Positions 10,308 to 20,460 of a stretch of 64,000 nucleotides of DNA are shown here, piece by piece. A program made the translations under genes and the position numbers. The stretch spans positions 5,332,001 through 5,396,000 of the forward strand of contig NC_077223.1 of assembly GCF_024763615.1 (NCBI RefSeq), read 5' to 3'. The notes beneath the pieces were generated by a model that worked only from the letters and a program-made list of their open reading frames with translations, had not been told where the DNA came from and searched no databases. The DNA comes from Phlebotomus papatasi. Lineage: Eukaryota > Arthropoda > Insecta > Diptera > Psychodidae. Each line of letters opens with the position of its first letter. Position 1 is the stretch's first letter.

Positions 10308-10637
10308 CAGTAGAGTCTCGCTATAGGCCATATTTGGTTTCAAATTTGACATTTGGGTCGCACTATAGTCCATGTCATTTTTTAAAATTATCAACGACTT
10401 TTAGTATTGAAATTGCTCGACGGCTTCCACTTTCTTTGCCATTGTGGTACTTGTCCTCGCTCTCTTCATTATGGATCACAATTATCACAACTACTTAATA
10501 AAGTTTGTAAAAAATATTAAAATAATTATGCTTTTGTTGCGTACAAAAAACATAACCTAACATAAAATCAGTGTTTTGAAATCAACGGTCGATAAATTGT
10601 GGACTATAGAGCGATGGCTTATAGCGAGACTCTACTG
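10308..10637. mobile_element. CAGTAGAGTCTCGCTATA-ended MITE, 330 bp
   Basis: CAGTAGAGTCTCGCTATAGG at the left and CAGTAGAGTCTCGCTATAAG in inverse at the right are flanked by TA. A second inverted pair, ACTATAGTCCA/GGACTATAG, lies just inside. It is separated from the preceding MITE by only five bases. Confidence 0.85.
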
Positions 10638-10794
10638 TATATTTTTCAGTGTTTAAATTTTAATTTTCGGATCTTTTCCAAGACAAATTGGTTGAGTATA
10701 CTACCATACCGTGGTTTGTCATTTGACCGAAAAACGACCAAAAACGGCCGGTAGGTTTAGTGTTAAAATTTTTTCATGAGTCATGACTGTAGTA

Positions 10795-11142
10795 CCCAGC
10801 GAGCACAGTTAGCTGAAAAAAGCAACGTTTTCAGCATATTTTTACTGAATTGATCAGCAAAAATATGCTGACCGGTCAGCAGTTCTCGAACAAAAAGTGC
10901 TAACTGTCTCGCGAATGTCGTTTTAAAGTTAGCAGAATTCAGTTAAAAATAAATGTTTTCATCTGCGTAGAAATCGGTTAGCGTTTCGTCAGTTGGATCA
11001 GCAATTGCCGTAACTTTCTCATCCCCTTATCAGCGGTTCTTGTATAGTATGTATATTTCTATTTTTTTAGAAGAAGTGCTGATCAGGAGATAAACTACTT
11101 ATGACAATTGCCGATCTAACTGATGATTTGGTGCTCTCTGGG
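10795..11142. mobile_element. CCCAGCGAGCAC-ended MITE, TA duplication
   Basis: CCCAGCGAGCAC faces CCCAGAGAGCAC in inverse, with TA on both sides. The interior has an extra palindrome, CAGCATATTTTTACTGAATT...AAAAATATGCTG, at about 10836-10874 and several GTTAGC/CAGC words. It is noncoding. Confidence 0.7.
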
Positions 11143-11378
11143 TAAGGTAGAAATCTCAAACCTTTTTGTATGCAAAGGTTCGTTAAAAAATTTCAAAAGA
11201 TTTTACATAAAAATTTGTTAAATTAGGAAGAATATAACGTCTATCTTCCAAAATTGATCTGTTTCAAAATTGTACAAACTTATTTCTGCTTAATGTGTTT
11301 TACCTGTGCATGAGTACAGTTAACGTTGACACTAATGCCATTCACCAGAGCTATTTTTGGACAATAGCATTCTCAATA

Positions 11379-12446
11379 GGGGAAATGCTTCTAATTTTGT
11401 CCAGTTTCTTATTTTGGACACTTTGAGGATAACATTGGACACTAAAAATAAATTGATTAAAATGATGGATTTTTATTCCAATATTTGATGAATAATGAAT
11501 TCTATCTAAATATTTGTTCTTTTTGGAATATTTTAACACTAAATACGTTAAAATTTGAATATGATTTGAGTTGAAATTGCTTTGTTGAAAATTCAGTGTG
11601 AGCAATTGCTTACGAGAAATATGACAGAACTTCTTGGCTTACTTCAGTCTTATTTAGTTTTGGTGAAGTACTAACAAAGTTTGTTCGCTGTTTTTGAGTG
11701 ATATTATTGTATATTCATTGAATATTGTGTTGATTCACGTTACTGATGATTTGTACATTTGACCTGAAGTGAGATTTGCCTTGTGAATTATATTTTTCGT
11801 GTGAAAAATGGGAAATTTTTTAAGACATTCACCAGTGAGGTGATGATTCTTATTTTGGACAGGTGTTTTTCTCACGAAATTTCGTGAAGTTTTAGCTTTT
11901 GTGATGACTAGGTTGGACAAATGCCTGGAGAAATAAAGGAGCATCATCTCTACGAAAGAGATGCAGTGAGAAATGCCTTGAAAGGCTCCCGGAAAGGGCA
12001 GGGAATGAGCGAATCCGCACGTACTTGGAGTACCGAAGTCAACTCACTTTAATGAATGATATGGAAAGTTTCCAGGCTTCTTGTGACATTCTACGTTTCC
12101 CTTACATGACCAGGAAGAGGGCTTGGTAAGATTGGTTCATCAAATGAAGGACAATGGGCATCCTGTTGAGGCGGATTATCTGTCCAAATTTACAGACAAG
12201 TTGTAAAAATTAATAACCAAGTTGTCCAAAATAAGAGTCAAATTCACCTCTACATATCAATTCATTTTTAAACGTATTAAAACTAATTTTAGTAAAAATG
12301 AGATGATAAATAGCTTGCCAAGTTTCTAAACAATCCTTCTGAAAAGAGAGTAACAAGAAAAGTCAATTAGTATTGAAAATATGGCACTTCAAACTTAGGA
12401 TATCGATGCTTATATGCAGACTGTCCAAAATTATAAGCACTTCCCC
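11379..12446. mobile_element. 1.07-kb decayed pogo-like element
   Basis: The left end GGGGAAATGCTTCTAATTTT (followed by GTCCAG) faces GGGGAAGTGCTTATAATTTT (followed by GGACAG) in inverse, with TA on both sides. TTTTGGACA words recur below both ends (11408, 11850, 12218). The centre carries a broken pogo-class transposase N-terminus (see 11921-12206), but the DDE catalytic domain is missing. It is a plausible relic of the parent of the many GGGGAA-ended short elements here. Confidence 0.8.
11921..12206 (+). pseudogene. Broken pogo-like transposase N-terminus
   Basis: An ATG at 11921 opens 43 codons with the motif RDAVRNALKGSRKG followed by ESARTWS, stopping at 12050-12052. A second block in another frame (12108-12206) reads EEGLVRLVHQMKDNGHPVEADYL. 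The order resembles the psq-type helix-turn-helix and following CENP-B-type DNA-binding helices of pogo/Tigger transposases, where 'AV..V..G' is followed by 'EE.L...I..M...G.P'. A frame change and stops between the blocks make it non-functional. I judged similarity by eye only, and a domesticated gene is unlikely. Confidence 0.6.
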
Positions 12447-14050
12447 TATGTCGCAATCTCCCATGAATTGTTTAGAAATGAATTTTATTTTGATGACTTG
12501 ACACTTTGCAACTGAGGGTGACAATGCTGATAATTATCTGTCTTCCGAATGTGTCTTGTTCAACTGAGACAATTTCAATGGTTGTACCCGTTGTGTACCC
12601 CCTTGTGGTCAGTAGAGCGTCTCCTTTACAGCTGCCCCCCGGAGCATTGTGCCAGAAGGATGTTCCCCCCCATAAGTCATTACATTTTCCATGGAGCAGA
12701 GAATGTGTCTCCGGATAGCACATGCGAGATCATTTATTTCACACAACCCCACCACCCACCCAAATGCGGTGGCTTTCCCCAATGTCACCCGTTTTCCTGC
12801 GACATTTTCCCTTGGCATTATTATTCCATTAAGCGATTGAGTGTCTTTTGTTTATCATGTTCCGGAGGATTAGTTTTATATTAATTCACTTTGGGGATTT
12901 AATGCTTTTTCCTCGTTCGCCTTTCCTCTGGGGTTTGGGTTCTATTGGTCTCAACCCCCCTCTCTGCAGAGGAATTAGGCAAATTGCTTGCAATATTCCA
13001 CTGTGAATGGTTCATTGGTATCCTAAAACCAACTTGGAAGATGACCAGAATTTGTCAATCTCATGGAATTTTCTCAATTTTCCACAGGGCGGCAGTCAAG
13101 AGGAAATTGGTTAGCATGAAAAAAAAACTAAATTCCACCAAGGAAATCGATAGTTCCATGTCCATCAAGCCTGATGGTGGAAAACTTGATCCATAAGCTC
13201 AAGTATCTCTTCATGAATCCCTCACCTTCTTCTCTTCCACCCAATAAATCCATGTTCAATTTTCCCACATCACGGAGATAAGATTCAATTTAACTTGGGG
13301 ATATCATGTGCAAGAAATCCACCACGAGAAAAAAAAATCCAATAGAATCATGAGGAAAATCATCGTCTCTTTCCAACGTCTTTCGCCTTATATTCTTTTT
13401 CCATCAAACCCAAATGGTGTACATGTACTCAGTAAATTGGTAAAAAAAAAGTGCGATCAATCATGGTCAGTTTTGATGAATTTATTGGATGTTGGGCAGA
13501 GGTGTGCTATTAAAAATTTACTCTACTTTACCCAACCATCTTGGCAGCTGCCAGACACACTCTTTCAAACTCCATTAGATAGCACACAACAGAATCATTA
13601 TAATTTTGCAATAATAAATTTACGATATATTACAGCAAACAAGCTCAAATGTTGGCACATTTTTATCAATTTGATTAATTTATGACTTATCCCACCATAA
13701 ATTTACGATGCCACTCTTTTCCTCAAATTCTGCCTGGGAAGGCATTACTAGCTGTAATAGTGCTGTCTTACTAACTCCATTCTATCTATCTTTTTTGTGT
13801 GAAATTATAGTCATAGACCGTCGAATAATGTGAGTTTTGGAGCTTCTGTATAAATCCACCACACAATAAAACACCAAATCACCAGAGTATCCAAAGTGAA
13901 ATGGGCCAAATGATAAGACCAGTCAATTGGATTGAAATTTATGATATTTTTCATGAAATATTTCAATAAATTGAAAGTAAAATTAAAAACAATTATAGCA
14001 TGGTTTTAACTCGTCTGCATAATATGCAATTATCGTATCTGACATTCCCA
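12447..14050. other. Single-copy, GC-richer block; no gene confirmed
   Basis: Around 12470-12900 the sequence is markedly less AT-rich, and several overlapping frames on both strands stay open for 60-110 codons. That pattern reflects composition more than coding. No protein was recognised. CCCCCCCATAAGTC at about 12665 matches the C-run junction of the dispersed repeat (3312), which may be coincidence. The rest is quiet. Confidence 0.4.
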
Positions 14051-14143
14051 AGTAGCAAAACCTAGTCCTCATCATGTAAATTTAGTAAGTCTCACGTATT
14101 GACTTAGTAATATTTTAAACCTTTGAAAGTCATGAAATTAGAG

Positions 14144-14310
14144 ATACTTACTTACTTAGATGGCGCTACGTTCATTTAAAAGATAGGACCTCTTGCATTA
14201 TTTCCCGCCACTTTTCGCGATCCAAAGCGGTCACCCTTCAACGTCGCAATACGCTTATCCAATTAAGGACCTCGCCCGATGTCGTCTTGGCCATCTCGTT
14301 CGAGGACGTA
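14144..14310 (-). pseudogene. Decayed LINE 3' end with AAGT tail
   Basis: On the minus strand a reading frame ending at 14172-14174 spells TALDREKWREIMQEV. This matches the 'DR..WR.I..E' pattern at the C-terminus of many non-LTR retrotransposon reverse transcriptases. It is followed after a short 3' region by CGCC and AAGTAAGTAAGT. An in-frame stop and a frameshift interrupt it upstream, where RPRTRW is readable in another frame. The tail type is the same as at 62350-62726. Confidence 0.6.
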
Positions 14311-14625
14311 CTCTGTACGGTATCGTATTAAGTAGCTTCTTGGTCATCCCGTCGTCAGATATTCGGTTCACATGCAGGGAAACAGCTCAGTTGTTTCGTC
14401 CGGATAGAGGTGGCAATGTCAGGCTGTCCATAGAGTTCCTCCATTTCGTGATTCATCCTAATTTGAAATTCCCCCGTCGAAAAATTTCAGACAGCTCCAA
14501 AAATCCCTCGAAGGATTCACCTTTGAGAGATCAGTAGCATATTTTTGAAGACTTGCGATTGAAAGTAGAGATGTTAACTCATTCAGGCAATGTAATAGAA
14601 TTACTCGAAATAAGATGTTCAGTTC

Positions 14626-14893
14626 GGTGCCAGCCAAAATCGCGAAAGCCAAAATCCTGAAAGGGATGAAATCATATGGAGGAAAATGTTTAGAATAATT
14701 TCCTAAGACACAGAAAATGTCTCTTTGCCTCCAGCAAGAGCGGGTACAATCGTGGGAGTAACTGTGACACTTTTAAGAATTTGGGATTTTAGCTTTCGGG
14801 ATTTTGGCCTATTCGGTATTTTGGCTTTCGGGATTTTGGCGTTCCGGATTTTGGCTTTCGGGATTTTGGCGTTCGAGATTTTGACCGGGACCC
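14626..14893. mobile_element. Element with CCAAAATCC subterminal repeats and 9-bp flanking repeat
   Basis: The left end GGTGCCAGCCAAAATCG faces GGGTCCCGGTCAAAATC in inverse. Inside both ends the word GCCAAAATCCCGAAA is repeated, twice at the left and at least five times at the right. GTTCAGTTC flanks both sides exactly (14617-14625, 14894-14902), consistent with an 8-9 bp target duplication. Relatives are 48208-48488 and the large array 57890-59040. A 99-residue frame here (14725-15024) with GILAF repeats is a by-product of the DNA repeat. Confidence 0.65.
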
Positions 14894-14902
14894 GTTCAGT
14901 TC

Positions 14903-15379
14903 ATATGTTGAGACTTGAGAGTCGACTAGGATGTAACGTGAGTCAAATTTGGAATTTCCGTCTAAAAACTTTCTTGCTCTTCTTTATGTTTTTATTAGCA
15001 AACGATGTTTCGATCCTTGGTTGAGACCTTCTCCGCAGGGCCTACACCCTACACATAACTTTTAAAAATATGAATGATAGTTTCGAACACGCACTTAAAA
15101 TATTTTTTTCTATAAATTACATCAAAGATTGAGAGAACAATTATACACATAAATTTTAACACCATTAACTTTGACTGACACTATATACATTACTCTTCAT
15201 CCATCAGCAGTGGAAGATTTACTGATAATTGACGATCAGCTGTTGATTCCCTTCCATCCACCTTTGAATACGACTAAATTCTGGTTTGCAGTGTTTGAAT
15301 AATTACAGCATAGGTAGTCCCAAGTTCAGCTGTATCGCTGTTCTTGTTCACCAGTCAATTTTTTTATGTATTTGTAGAT
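14903..15379. other. No gene recognised
   Basis: AT-rich sequence with no matched ends. Confidence 0.5.
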
Positions 15380-15533
15380 GGATCATCTTTAATGTCATCA
15401 AATTGTTTTGATGTGCCGATTGATCTAAAATCTCGATACCATCAAAACAGAGAGACAGCGTGAGTGCGATTTTGATGATGTCGAGATTTTAGATCAATCG
15501 GCGCATCATAACACATTGATGACATATGGATCC
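15380..15533. mobile_element. Long hairpin / palindromic MITE
   Basis: Left arm 15380-15447 and right arm 15468-15533 are inverted copies, roughly 85% identical by eye. They share GCCGATTGATCTAAAATCTC and an outer GGATC, around a 20-bp loop rich in GA. No second copy lies in the window. It would transcribe into a very stable hairpin, but at about 67 bp per arm it is larger than an ordinary microRNA precursor. I favour a foldback MITE. Confidence 0.65.
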
Positions 15534-16150
15534 GGGAAGACGCTATCAAAAAGTGTCATAACGATCACTGAATTTATATTCTATTCATAAAATTCTTAAT
15601 ATCAAAATAAAATCCATTTACTCATATTATGTAACTAACCAAGAAAAGAATTTGTCGTTCAGGATTTAAATTAGGAAAGAGATTCAAGGAAAATATTATC
15701 AAAATGTACTCGATGTCAATCTTTCTTCAAGAAAAGGGCAATAAAATATATTTTATTCTATCGGACTATTTTGTACGTTATCAAAAAACTAAAGCAACTA
15801 ACAAACTTTTTCCAGCAATAATTCGGATATCATGCGTGTTAAAAAGAAATAGACTATCAGACTTTTAACTCGAAGCCACAAATTGACTCAGAATGATTTC
15901 CGAAAATACTTCACCTGTAACATCTGGCGGTAAAGGATCAGTTAAAGTAAATTTGTATTTATTTCCTGGGCCTAAACTCTCGATGTTTCATGGCTTTTCG
16001 TTTGATCTTTTGCCTCCGAAATGATGGTAATACTTGAGAATAAAGCTGAACCTGAGTATATTTAGAGATTAAAACCTCTACGATGATTGCTGATTTTGAA
16101 GTTAATATCTGCAGTACCGGCTTATATAACGTGATTATTGTCAAAAGATA
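15534..16150. other. No gene recognised
   Basis: AT-rich single-copy sequence. The short minus-strand frame at 15959-16144 is unremarkable. Confidence 0.5.
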
Positions 16151-16517
16151 CCCGGCTAACGCATTAAGTACTTGTTAAGTATTTAATAAGTTCTTAGTTC
16201 AATGGCTTGATAGTCGTAGAACATGAAAGGCATCAATTAACTTTAACACTACCCTTAAACTAACCATTTACTGTCTTCAGTTAACCTTACCAAATCAAAA
16301 TAGTCTGCAAAAAGCACACATCTTTTACATTTAGTGGTTGTTTTTTTGACATATGTTGATCCATCTCGTTCTGTCAATGGATAACATGTGCATCGCATTC
16401 TCTATTCCAGTTTCTACTTATTGCCACCAGAAATCACTATTACCACAGATGTACATAAAAAATCCTCATTTAAGTACTTAATAAGTACTTATTAAGGACT
16501 TATTTTATGCACTTGGG
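16151..16517. mobile_element. CCC-ended element with TAAGTACTT subterminal repeats
   Basis: CCCGGCTAACGCATTAAGTA at the left faces GCCCAAGTGCATAAAATAAG in inverse. Both are followed by repeated TAAGTACTT/TTAATAAG words. The outer CCC and the TA before it suggest the same group as 4165-4423. Ends are less certain than for other elements. Confidence 0.5.
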
Positions 16518-16997
16518 CAATGGCTTCAGATATAGCATAGTTGCAATTGACAGCTTTCTCTGTGTTATCCAGTCGTATGGATAAAGAATAAACTGAAATG
16601 GAAATATTTCTGAATATTTCCCTAACAATATTTAATAGTCACGATGATGTTGGTATATCGATACTAAAATAAGAAAGAATTAAAGACATCAAAGTTATGT
16701 GTTCGTGACCTTATGTCATGCCTCTAGTTATGCTCCTTGGGATTAATTTTTAGAAATGTACTAAACGTAACTTTTAATAATGCTTTGCACACTTTACTAA
16801 TTGGAATGACTTTATTAGAGATATTATATAAGATTCTTAATATTCTCACTCGCTAATGATTGGCATGTTAGTCAAGAAATGGTAAAAATATGGTAAATAC
16901 TTTACGTATTGTTTAAATTGAGTTGATCAAATAAAAATATTTACCAGCATGAAAAAGCACCCGATCCTAACTTGTTCACAATGTTTTATGCTACATT

Positions 16998-17426
16998 CGG
17001 TATGTGTACGAAATTTCGACCAGCTTACAATTTCGTCCACTTCTTTTATTCCTCAAATTTATAGGATTTTTTTTTGTTTTTGCATTCTCTAGAGGTTATA
17101 CAATGCTTTATAAAACAAAAAATGCCGCCCCGACGAACAAGATAATGTAAAAAAAAACCTTTGGAAGAATTACGGAAGGGCAAGGAACTATGAGAATCAA
17201 GACGGCAGAAATATTACCCAAAGCTATGTCTATATTTTTTATACATTTTAAAATGTATTAGGAATGATTTTAGAGAGAACAAAGACGATAAACTATCCAC
17301 AAGGTTCCAAGCAACTCTCCTTAAAAAGAAGTAATAAAAAAATCTATTTGTATTAATTATATTAGATTTCAAACTTAAGACGCTGGCGCTTGCACGCAAC
17401 TATACCGAAATTTGGTACAGTTACCC
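16998..17426. mobile_element. Diverged, inverted copy of the 427-bp MITE
   Basis: It begins with a degraded GGTATGTGTACGAAATTTCG and ends with the inverse of GGGTAACTGTACCAAATTTC. Between them are GACCAGCTTACAATTTCG, CCTCAAATTTATAGG and CAATGC segments in the order expected for the reverse of 9876-10302. It is older than its relatives. Confidence 0.7.
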
Positions 17427-18725
17427 TAATTTTCACATAAAATTTCATGAAGTTTTCAAACCCAATAGTAAGCAAAAGTTGTGCCTTACTTATTTATGAC
17501 TTTGGCTACAATTACAGATAGTTTCTATATGGAAAAGCTCTGGGTGAATCTATCTCTGGTGTAATTGAACTTTATGCTCGACTCCCCCGGAAAAATGGGG
17601 TGGTGGGCGTTTTCCGGGAGTCGGAGCGGTTTCATGATGCTATAATCTCAAGTTGAGTTTTGGACACCCACTCAGTAGTTGTGTGCCAAAAATTTCCACC
17701 CAATCCACAATTCAGGACCAATTTTATTCCAACTCCTCTGGTCATTTTCTGCATTATGTCTGCCCACAACTCCCGTCCCAGAAAATGGCCCCAAAAAAGA
17801 GAACAAATTCCTCAACAATAATATCTTACAAGTGAACCCATAAATCACGCAAGAAGCAGACACTAAATTATGTACAAAGTATACATATAACTTTCATTCA
17901 GTTCTTTTTTTTTCCATGTTGGTCCTAAGCCCATCTCCGTGCCGGAAAAAAACCCGCTCGCGTTTTCATAATTTCGCCAAAAACGAGAAAATAATTCCCC
18001 AGATTGTGTGATTCACACGATGCCTCGTATGAAGGGTGAAAAAGAGGCGTCTCTCTCCCCGGAAATTGCTGGGAAAATGACAGAGAAGAGGAAAACTTGA
18101 CACCAGGCGCCTCCATCGCATTGAACTGGTTTTTTTTCTGTTGGAGGCGTTATCAGTATAAAAGTAAGTACAACTTTCAACATTTGAGCACACTCAAAGC
18201 ATTAAAGTTGTATATCTACATATCCATTTCGTACTATTCTAAGACGACACGGAACGTTTTTATTCCTAGCATCAGAACTGACCTAATATTTGTGCTAATC
18301 TTGTAGCCAAAAAATTGTATCAATGATATATATAAATTTCTCCACTTTATATGACTCCCCTGAAATTTGGTTTTCTTGGACTAAAATGACATGGAATGGA
18401 ACCATCGATACGCCAGCCATCAAAATGAACATTTCGCATTAAATGCAATTTAAACATAATTATTCTTTACACAATGCTTTGCTCGAGCTGCAGATGATTA
18501 TGCAGCAGAAGAGTGCATATCAGCTGACGTTTGAACATACAGACGAAGGAAAATGAGGAAAATTCCTTAATTTTACCCACAGGATAGTGGTTAGATAGAC
18601 GGGAAAATTCTCATGAATTTTAATATGCTTTTCTTTGAAATTCAGCCAAAGCTTGCTCACTGATAGATATCCCCATTTAAGCCAGCTAAAGTCCAATTTT
18701 CGGATAAAATTTCTACAGATACATA
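17427..18725. other. Single-copy block, no gene recognised
   Basis: 17560-18110 has more GC and a few short overlapping frames (17653-17835, 17925-18116) without recognisable products. The remainder is AT-rich. Confidence 0.4.
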
Positions 18726-18913
18726 AGGTAAGGTGCCCTCGAGTCGACCGGTGGTCAATATTTGAATGTTTGATGGTGAATTTCTGGAACAATGGAATAA
18801 TTGACCTATTAATGTTAGATCATACGCCAAATATTAGTGCAAATATAAATAAATTGAGCAAATAACTCTACCGGCCGAATTGAGGAACCGGTCGACTTGA
18901 GAGCACTTTATCT
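18726..18913. mobile_element. 188-bp MITE, AGGTAAGGTGCCCTCGAGTC ends
   Basis: The inverted ends AGGTAAGGTGCCCTCGAGTC and AGATAAAGTGCTCTCAAGTC are followed by the shared GACCGG, and TA flanks both sides. It is noncoding and single-copy in the window. Confidence 0.8.
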
Positions 18914-19019
18914 TATACGCATTATGTGTATAGTTCTTTTGGTCTTCAAGTTGAATCTATATAAAATTGCTGTAACAAAGGATTCTTGTAAGTTGAAAAT
19001 AAAAATCACATAGTTTTCA

Positions 19020-19052
19020 GTGTTCATGAAGAAGATAAGTCTTCATGAACAC
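19020..19052. repeat. Perfect 13-bp stem-loop
   Basis: GTGTTCATGAAGA and its exact inverse TCTTCATGAACAC enclose a 7-bp loop. The next base is not a T-run, so it does not look like a terminator. It lies just outside element 19071-19764. Confidence 0.7.
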
Positions 19053-19162
19053 GATAAAATTATTTATGTACAGGGGAAAGTATCTATGCTTTGCACGGTC
19101 CCGAGCTTCATAATAACTAAATTTTTCCTATATGTTTCTGAATATTGTGACTCCTCAATATA

Positions 19163-19663
19163 AAGGGTGGCTAAAAAAAAATGCCACAACTTTCAGAGCG
19201 CATAGCTGTGAAACTGCTGGTGACAGCGATTTCATATTTTGCATAGTGGTAGTTCATTTTATTGGCTAAAAGCCTACAAAAGCATTTTCGATAATATTTT
19301 ATAAAACTTTTTTAAACCGTAATGAAACTCAAACGTGACAATTTAATGTCGGTATATTTTGCAGGAAATGCAGAAGCATCTATCGTTAGAGCTCTTCAAA
19401 ACCGGAATGTAATTAACCTTTCCGTTTTACGAAACATAACTTGGTACAGGGATACTAGTAGTATTTTAAAATGCTTTGGTAGAGGTCTAAAAAATTTCTT
19501 CCTCGCTAGTTATGGTTCTTGAATGAGATCGTATTGAACAAAACCGATAATATTCTTAAATTTTGATGTATTTACTACAATTTTGACTTTATTTCAAAAA
19601 AGTTGAACAAAAAATGAGGATAATACAGCGCTTTAATTTGTTGCATTTTTTTCAGCCACCCTG
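19163..19663 (+). mobile_element. Tc1/mariner-like element, internally deleted
   Basis: AGGGTGGCTAAAAAAAAATG at the left and AGGGTGGCTGAAAAAAATGC in inverse at the right are flanked by TA. Matching GCGC words lie 35 bp inside. At about 500 bp it is far shorter than an autonomous Tc1/mariner element (1.2-1.6 kb). It keeps only a transposase N-terminus. A solo right end of the same family is at 56172-56255. Confidence 0.8.
19322..19522 (+). pseudogene. Truncated Tc1/mariner transposase N-terminus
   Basis: An ATG starts a 66-codon frame. Residues 15-53 (GNAEASIVRALQNRNV...WYRDTSSI) fit the paired-like helix-turn-helix 'G.....I...L......V.R.I.RYR.TGS' of Tc1/mariner transposases, followed by a basic G-rich linker remnant (FGRGLKNF). 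The second helix-turn-helix and the DDE catalytic domain are absent, so it could not catalyse transposition. The call is by motif only. Confidence 0.65.
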
Positions 19664-19974
19664 TATTTTGAAAACTAGGTTCTTTCCCCTAGTTTTCAAA
19701 ATATGGGTACGATGAGTCACATTATTACATACAAAGCTTGAGATCGTGCGAAGCATGGTAACCCATTTGTATTTTAAATCGAAATTATAGTTAGAAAATG
19801 GTGAAAACAGTTTCCAGAGCGTTTCATTTACTTTTTGAATTTTATTTTACGAATTTATTTTTGAATTTAAGGGTCACGAAGACTAAAATAGCATATTCAA
19901 TTCAAGCTTTATTTATTTTCTGTGACTTATTCGAAAACATTTTGGAGTGAAAATTATTACTCAAAGTAGTCTCG

Positions 19975-20460
19975 AGGTCGCCTGAAAAGAATCTCAGCTA
20001 TCATAAGCTTGTCTGGGCCTATCACTGGTCATATTCCATTTCAAATACTTTGAGTGAGGAAAGCCAACAAAAGAAAAATAAAGTTCAAGTTCATTGACGT
20101 TGGTTAAGAAACCCGGCCAAGTTAATTTTAGTAATGGTAGGGGGATAGTGGGATTGACTGGGGACCGATGCGACCCACCGTTAGAAAGGTCTCGAATTCA
20201 GGTACGATATACTAAAAAAAATTCATCGAAATCGCTTCATTTCTATCGAAAATGCATAATGGTCAACGCATTTTTAGTTATAGCTCAGGTCAGGGAACAT
20301 GAAGGGAGGAGTGCGACCCACCGTTGGAAAGGCCTCAATCTCATCTGCAACATACTAAGATTTGAAGAAAAAGCATTGTCTACTTTTCGAAATATTCGAA
20401 ATTAAATTTTCGAAAATAGATTTTTCAATTAGTCGAACCTTCGATTAAATCGGATGAATA
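19975..20460. repeat. Dispersed repeat, intact copy (related to 62141-62995)
   Basis: Segments GAATCTCAGCTATCATAAGC, TGAGT..GAAAGCCAACAAAA, CACCGTTAGAA and TAGCTCAGGTCAG appear in the same order at 62141-62995. Within this copy the phrase GCGACCCACCGTTRGAAAGG occurs twice about 140 bp apart, so the unit itself contains a tandem duplication. A 103-codon frame (20094-20405) spans it but is not conserved as a protein. Confidence 0.7.

Larger units (their letters stand above)
9768..10762. mobile_element. TTAA-flanked element carrying two inserted MITEs
   Basis: The ends CATTAAACCTACC and its inverse partner CACTAAACCTACC are each flanked by TTAA, the duplication made by piggyBac-type transposases. 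Removing the inserts 9876-10302 and 10308-10637 leaves an element of about 235 bp. Its right end carries CCGGCCGTTTTTGG wording and no reading frame. The piggyBac assignment is an inference from TTAA. Confidence 0.65.
19071..19764. mobile_element. GGGGAAA-type element split by a Tc1/mariner-like insertion
   Basis: Left arm GGGGAAAGTATCTATGCTTT, followed by GCACGGTC and GAGCTTCAT, is mirrored at the right by GGGTTACCATGCTTCGCACG, then ATCTCAAGCTT. The 19163-19663 element with TA duplications interrupts it. A 15-bp palindrome (GAAAACTAGG arms, about 19666-19703) directly follows the insertion. Outer limits are approximate. Confidence 0.55.

Noticed and set aside
14725..15024. 99-residue frame with GILAFGILAF repeats resembling a membrane peptide
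   Set aside because: The peptide repeat is only the translation of the CGGGATTTTGGC DNA repeat at an element end.
20094..20405. 103-residue frame
   Set aside because: It lies in a dispersed repeat. The relative at 62141-62995 does not keep the frame, even outside the LINE insertion.
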